Assembly: GCA_045598705.1 (NCBI GenBank)
Contig: JAZLMM010000017.1
Coordinates: 1-64,000 of the forward strand
Source: Scatonaster sp045598705
Lineage (GTDB): Bacteria; Bacillota; Clostridia; Saccharofermentanales; Saccharofermentanaceae
Direction of reading: 5' to 3'
Length of the DNA stretch: 64,000 nucleotides
Shown: in pieces, positions 60,013 to 64,000 of the stretch
How positions within the stretch are numbered: the first letter of the stretch is position 1
Layout: every line of letters starts with the position of its first letter
Notes under the pieces: model-generated
What the model was told of the DNA's origin: nothing
The model's database searches: none
Seen by the model: the letters and a program-made list of their open reading frames with translations, nothing else
Made by a program: the position numbers and the translations under genes

Positions 60013-61428
60013 TCACGGCAGGAGTAGTTTCTTCACCCTGTCGAACACGTTCTGTATATTTTCCGAAGCCGAGATCACGACATCGGATCCCGCTTCATAT
60101 GCTTCTTCTCGAGAAGCCAATCGGGCGCACATCTTCTTATATGCTGTATCTGGGTCATCCGCCCGAAGAAGCGGACGGCTCTGATCGCCCTTCACGCGGG
60201 ACCAGATTGTATCGGCATCCACTTTCAGATAGATGACCATCGTATTTGCTTGGCGCAATATATCGCGATTCTCTTCTGACACTAGTACTCCACCGCCCAG
60301 AGAGATGACCGCCGAGCCCGCACGCTGAAGGACTTCTTTCAAGATGTCCCGTTCCATCCTTCGGAAGACTTCTTCGCCATCTCTAGCAAAAATCTCCGTG
60401 ATGGGGCATCCGGCTACCCGCACGATTTCGTCGTCCAAGTCGATGAACGGAAGGTTCATCTCTTGCGCCGTCATCCGGCCGATTGTACTCTTTCCGGCAC
60501 CCATAAATCCTGTAAAGACCAGTTTCATCGGGCTCTTCTCCCACAGTTTCTTACGAAGGTCAGGTAGAATCGCCTGAAGTCTTTCTTCGTCAAAATATGC
60601 CTCCGGTGCCCAGATCTTCTCCGCAGAAATTGCCTGATTAAGAAGCATCTTCAGGCCTGAGACCGCACGACTTTCTTGTGCTCGGACCAACATACAGGAC
60701 TTCGTTGGGCAAGGATTATAGACTGTATCGAAATATGTACCGTCAGGCTTCAGGATGTTGCGCAAGGACTTCTCCATCCCAGGCACCGCCTGATGAACGT
60801 TGGGCCACATACCACATGGTGTGCCGTTAAGAATGGTATCGAACATCACCGTGCCGTCTTCTGCGCCGGCGCCATTTAATACTTCACTGCATCCACCGAT
60901 TTGCCCATTCTCATCATCACTCAATTCTGGGAATGTCCAGGATGATACTTTGTCATACCCTTTCGCACGGCATTCACTGGCCAGGGCTTCCGCTTTCTCT
61001 TGGGACCTTGCCCAGATGTGAAGATCCGCGCCGGATTTCAGGGATTCGATGGCCATCATGTGGGAGACACCGCCGGCGCCAAGAAGTAGCACACGTCCAT
61101 TAAGTGGAATGTCGCAGGAGAGGAAACCGTCCACATCTGTGTTGTAGCCCACTCTGCCACAGATTGTATTCGCCGCACCATATTCTTTGACCGCAGGTGT
61201 CGACTCTTCAAGGAACGGCAGAATCGAAACCTTGTGGGGAATCGTCACGTTAAATCCTGTTAGTTCCCGAAGAAGAATCGGGGCATATTTCGGAAGTTCT
61301 TCCGGTGAGATCTCGTATAGTTCGTATTTGCCGGCAATGCCGGAAGCTTCCATGATCCGTTCATGGATATAAGGAGACATGGAATGCCCCAGAGGGTAGC
61401 CGATCAGGCCCGCCTTAATCACACTCAT
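60013..61428 (-). CDS. Shikimate dehydrogenase fused to shikimate kinase
   Basis: A 471-aa bifunctional protein. Residues 1-290 are AroE: GYPLGHSMSPYIHE, the catalytic Lys in NVTIPHK, NTDVDGF and the NADP loop LLGAGGVSHM. Residues 305-471 are AroK: P-loop FTGFMGAGKSTIG, DLDDEI and the GGGV shikimate-binding Gly motif. Both active sites look intact. It catalyses steps 4 and 5 and so channels dehydroshikimate to phosphoshikimate. The start (61428) overlaps tyrA by 14 nt, with AGGAGG upstream. Confidence 0.92.
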   Translation of the reverse strand: MSVIKAGLIGYPLGHSMSPYIHERIMEASGIAGKYELYEISPEELPKYAPILLRELTGFNVTIPHKVSILPFLEESTPAVKEYGAANTICGRVGYNTDVDGFLSCDIPLNGRVLLLGAGGVSHMMAIESLKSGADLHIWARSQEKAEALASECRAKGYDKVSSWTFPELSDDENGQIGGCSEVLNGAGAEDGTVMFDTILNGTPCGMWPNVHQAVPGMEKSLRNILKPDGTYFDTVYNPCPTKSCMLVRAQESRAVSGLKMLLNQAISAEKIWAPEAYFDEERLQAILPDLRKKLWEKSPMKLVFTGFMGAGKSTIGRMTAQEMNLPFIDLDDEIVRVAGCPITEIFARDGEEVFRRMERDILKEVLQRAGSAVISLGGGVLVSEENRDILRQANTMVIYLKVDADTIWSRVKGDQSRPLLRADDPDTAYKKMCARLASREEAYEAGSDVVISASENIQNVFDRVKKLLLP

Positions 61429-62521
61429 ATCCCGCCTCCTTGAGGAGCGCATATGCTTCTACTGCTTCTTTGGCCGTACCAAGCAGCAGGCTCACCTGGC
61501 CGCCTTCATAAGTACGGAAGTTCCGAATATTGATATTTCGGATGTTGATATTTCCCTGTCCCAGGATCGCCGTGATACGGGCCAATTCACCTGGTTTATC
61601 GTCCACATAGACGGTCAACGTTGCAGAGGCTTCCAGTGCACCACGCAGATTGCTGTCCAGATGATTCCGATAGCAAGACCCCTGCGCGAACAAGGTTTCG
61701 AGTTCTTTTGCATCATCTTGAGCCAACGCTTCTTTCCACTTCGTCAGCAGTTCAATATAGTCATCGAGGATAGGAAGAAGTGCCTCGCGAGAGTTCTCCG
61801 TGATGCCCGCCCAGAGCTTCGCATCCGACGAGGCAATACGTGTAATGTCGCGAAAACCACCCGCCGCCATTCGTCCGAGCACGCCGTCATCTTTCTGCGC
61901 AAGTAGAAGGGAGAGGCTACTCGCCACAACATGCGGGAGATGGGAGACCGAGGCCACACGAACATCATGTTCTTCCGGTGTCATGTACATCGGCACTGCA
62001 CCGATCCTTCGAATCATTTCTTCCAAATCTTTCAGTTTCTGAACCGGAATGGAAGCATTCTCCTGCAGGCAGAGTACATACAACGCATTCTCAAATAGCG
62101 TCTCACTACCGCAGGCGTATCCATGACGTTCGGAACCGGCCATCGGGTGGCCACCCACAAAATTCGGCAACGTGATGGTTCGCATCACCGGCCGTTTGAC
62201 CGAAGCTACGTCTGTGATGAGACCGATATCCAAGGTCGCCAACTTGGGCTCCATCTTCGCAATGGCATCGATCGGTGCACAAAGGATCACCAGATCACAA
62301 CCATTCAGGATCGATAGATCATCGTCGCCCTCGCCCGTACGGAATTCGGAAATGACACCCTCTGCGCAAGCCATTTCACCCGCTTTCGCATCCGGATCCA
62401 CCGCCACGATCTCGGCCACCTCCGTGCGTCCATGAATCGCCTTCGCTAAAGACCCACCAATCAGGCCAAGCCCGACGATACCAACTCTGTTGATGCCCAA
62501 GGGCTTCGACTCTTCGCTCAT
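61415..62521 (-). CDS. tyrA: Prephenate dehydrogenase with C-terminal ACT domain
   Basis: A 368-aa enzyme that converts prephenate to 4-hydroxyphenylpyruvate for tyrosine. NAD loop VGLGLIGGSLA (about residues 15-25), HPMAGSE (catalytic His) and SHLPHVVAS are present. The last 75 residues are an ACT domain (LTVYVDDKPGELARITAILGQGNINIRNI), probably tyrosine feedback. First gene of the aromatic operon, with an extended -10 promoter ahead. Confidence 0.95.
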   Translation of the reverse strand: MSEESKPLGINRVGIVGLGLIGGSLAKAIHGRTEVAEIVAVDPDAKAGEMACAEGVISEFRTGEGDDDLSILNGCDLVILCAPIDAIAKMEPKLATLDIGLITDVASVKRPVMRTITLPNFVGGHPMAGSERHGYACGSETLFENALYVLCLQENASIPVQKLKDLEEMIRRIGAVPMYMTPEEHDVRVASVSHLPHVVASSLSLLLAQKDDGVLGRMAAGGFRDITRIASSDAKLWAGITENSREALLPILDDYIELLTKWKEALAQDDAKELETLFAQGSCYRNHLDSNLRGALEASATLTVYVDDKPGELARITAILGQGNINIRNINIRNFRTYEGGQVSLLLGTAKEAVEAYALLKEAGYECD

Positions 62522-62553
62522 CGCAGTACACCTCGCTTCTCCAAGTAAAGACT

Positions 62554-62562
62554 ATTATACCA
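62554..62562 (-). promoter_or_regulatory. Extended -10 promoter of the tyrA-aro operon
   Basis: TGG followed by TATAAT on the minus strand, 33 bp before the tyrA ATG. No good -35 lies 16-18 nt upstream, as expected for an extended -10 promoter. It is 22 bp from the repeat array, so binding of a protein to the array could affect it. Confidence 0.6.
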
Positions 62563-62583
62563 TGAGGACGTAGTGTAGGCGAT

Positions 62584-62991
62584 TTCCGACTGAATCACTT
62601 ATCGTCAATTGAGTCGGAAGAAATCAGCTGTTGTTTTCACCGACCTTCCGACTAGACAATCGATTCTATCTACAGTCGGACTGTTTTCTCCTTGTTTACG
62701 TGGTGTCTTCCGACTAGAGCAAGAAAACTCCTAGCAGTCGGAGGAATTGGAGTAGTTGCGGTTTCCACTTTCCGACTACAGGAAAGAACTCCATTTCAGT
62801 CGGAAGTTATATTTTCATTTTCAACTTTTTAGTCCGACTACAGAACACTGTTTTTATCTAGTCGGAATCATCACTTGCATCGGCTTGGTTTTCTTCCGAC
62901 CAGTGAAAGAAAATGCATTCTAGTCGGAAAAACCACCCGCCAAGTATCTCAAATCTTCCGACTTCGGCCACAATTGTCTCTGTAGTCGGAA
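62584..62991. repeat. Seven-unit array of TTCCGACT-N20-AGTCGGAA, exact 62-bp period
   Basis: Left arms begin at 62584, 62646, 62708, 62770, 62832, 62894 and 62956, each exactly 62 bp after the last. In every unit the arms are separated by exactly 20 bp, and units by exactly 26 bp. Loops and linkers differ in sequence between units; the arms hardly vary. 13 of 14 arms keep the 7-bp core TCCGACT/AGTCGGA (the left arm of unit 6 ends in C). First/last outer base changes occur in unit 2 right, unit 3 right and unit 5 left. The array begins 62 bp before tyrA and ends 9 bp after the nuclease-like gene. No open frame crosses it. The 62-bp period is about six helical turns. Confidence 0.97.
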
Positions 62992-63000
62992 ACTGCTTTT

Positions 63001-63795
63001 TCAGACACAGAAAATTTCCTTCATTCTCTTTCGGAACATCTCTGGGTTGAACGGATAATCGGACGATTCGGATGTAATAATTAGGTTCTTGCCTACAAAT
63101 ATTCCATTCCGCTCGTATTCATTTATTTTTTTCATCGCTCTGCTACGGTAATCATCATCGTCTAGTAGTCCAAAATGCTCATGAAAGATTACTTGCCTGC
63201 TTGACCTATTCAGCAACGTAAAATCCGGATACAGCACATGTCCATCAGATAGTTCAAGTGGGTATTCATATCGATAGGGAATGCCAAGTTCGTAATATAT
63301 GTTCGCTTGAAAAGCCTCTGACTTGGAGCGAACCTTCTCCCCTCGTCTGGTTTGGATTCTCAGTTCATCCAAATGGTACGGATTCCCTTCGAATGGGGTA
63401 TTCTGCCAAAAATCAACATACATTTCATCATCAAGCATGATTGGTGAGACAAGTCGTCTGCGCGCCTCGTTCAGATTCCGATACACATGTTCCGCTCGAT
63501 GATTTGCAAGTAGCGACATGTATCGATCAAGCAACCGTAATTCTTTCTTGGCATACATGACGAATCTTTCAAGATAGTCTTTCCTTGCTAACTGCTCGGC
63601 GGTCAAGATTTCCGTTCTAGATATATATTTACCATGAGAATTCTCACCGGAAACAAAGTAGTATTGAGGTGTAGTTTTCGAGCAGTCTACTCGCAATGTA
63701 CCCGCAGGCGCATTGTTCAATTCTCTTTCAGCGACTTGTAGTGTCTTCTCAAGAATCTCCCTTCGTTCCATCAGCACACTCTGCAATGTATCCAT
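63001..63795 (-). CDS. PD-(D/E)XK nuclease-like protein beside the repeat array
   Basis: A 264-aa soluble protein. The N-terminal half (about 1-115) is helical and charged, with coiled-coil character (MERREILEKTLQVAERELN). The C-terminal half reads SKSEAFQANIYYELGIPYRYEYPLEL (E160), YPDFTLL (D191), VIFHEHFGLLDDDDY (E206) and KKINEYERNGI (K222/K223). That is the order of a PD-(D/E)XK endonuclease fold with E-x-H in place of E-x-K. Substrate unknown. The ATG at 63795 has AGGAGG upstream; the in-frame extension to 63990 lacks one. Its stop codon is 9 nt from the array. Confidence 0.75.
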   Translation of the reverse strand: MDTLQSVLMERREILEKTLQVAERELNNAPAGTLRVDCSKTTPQYYFVSGENSHGKYISRTEILTAEQLARKDYLERFVMYAKKELRLLDRYMSLLANHRAEHVYRNLNEARRRLVSPIMLDDEMYVDFWQNTPFEGNPYHLDELRIQTRRGEKVRSKSEAFQANIYYELGIPYRYEYPLELSDGHVLYPDFTLLNRSSRQVIFHEHFGLLDDDDYRSRAMKKINEYERNGIFVGKNLIITSESSDYPFNPEMFRKRMKEIFCV

Positions 63796-64000
63796 ATATC
63801 GATTCCTCCTCGTGTAAGTACTGTCCCTACATTGAACAATTTTCTTCGTGTCAAAATCAATATGATATACAAGTAGTACTATAATCTCTTGCATGCAAAA
63901 AGTTGCGTCCCACTTTCGTGTCGCGCAACCTCGTTTGCTTCTTCTACTCTGGACCTGGGGTGCTTCTTTCTCGCGACCTTCCCATGTCACTTTCCTCTCA
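63796..64000. other. Upstream region of the nuclease-like gene, no clear element
   Basis: The region holds TTGACA (about 63851-63856 on the minus strand) but only a poor -10, and a palindrome TTGCATGCAA (63889-63898). I cannot assign a promoter with confidence, and no gene is visible on either strand. Confidence 0.5.

Noticed and set aside
62584..62991. Calling the array a CRISPR locus
   Set aside because: Repeats are only 8 bp per arm, and both arms plus two variable stretches form each period. CRISPR repeats are 23-50 bp and contiguous, and no cas genes are in the window.
62584..62991. Integron attC sites or REP/BIME elements
   Set aside because: attC sites lie between gene cassettes and have four core boxes; here no gene lies between units and the period is only 62 bp. 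REP/BIME elements lack the constant 20/26 spacing.

Overview
The window is chromosomal DNA from a Gram-positive anaerobe of the Clostridia (Bacillota). The signs are strong AGGAGG ribosome binding sites, a Clostridia-type S10-spc-alpha ribosomal cluster, zinc-binding forms of S4, S14, L36 and adenylate kinase, an ECF transporter module, Veg, DivIC, a veg-type consensus promoter, and a surface cellulase. A cellulolytic Oscillospirales/Ruminococcaceae-like organism is my best guess, but the genus cannot be read from the sequence.

Layout. At 1-19 kb, all on the minus strand: the start of a ROK sugar kinase, an ECF transporter (fused double ATPase plus EcfT), and the S10-spc-alpha operon (rpsJ to rplQ, including rpmD and rpmJ) with a promoter and about 270 nt of leader at 19.2 kb. 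At 19.2-25.5 kb (minus): a likely operon of PucR-type regulator, ftsE, ftsX, M23 hydrolase, methyltransferase and hslO, which ties divisome signalling to murein cleavage. At 25.7-26.8 kb: a sugar-ABC ATPase. At 27.1-30.8 kb (plus): argB-argD-argF-GNAT. At 31-36.2 kb: an XRE regulator, ispE, veg, fhs and a membrane-anchored degenerate beta-lactamase-fold protein. At 36.2-39.5 kb: SRP RNA, dnaX, ybaB, recR. At 39.6-43.4 kb: DivIC, an S4-domain RqcP-like protein, a small unknown, a zinc metalloprotease, a zinc-ribbon HD protein and a lipoprotein. At 43.6-52.5 kb: tRNA-Gly, an MMPL exporter with a divergent TetR, tRNA-Thr, a Ca/Na antiporter, a sirtuin, two tandem amidases and an SDR. At 52.6-62.5 kb (minus): the tyrA-aroEK-aroB-aroA-aroC-aroQ/CM operon, followed by a membrane-anchored GH5 cellulase and a VanZ-like protein.

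The most unusual element is at 62584-62991. It is an array of seven units, each TTCCGACT-N20-AGTCGGAA, repeating with an exact 62-bp period (20-nt variable loop, 26-nt variable linker). It begins 9 nt downstream of a 264-aa protein with a PD-(D/E)XK-like nuclease signature (63001-63795). It is not CRISPR by architecture, and I know of no described element of this form. I consider the array plus nuclease-like gene the candidate undescribed system of this window.

Limits: all family calls come from reading motifs and overall resemblance, and no database search was run. Promoters and hairpins were found by eye.
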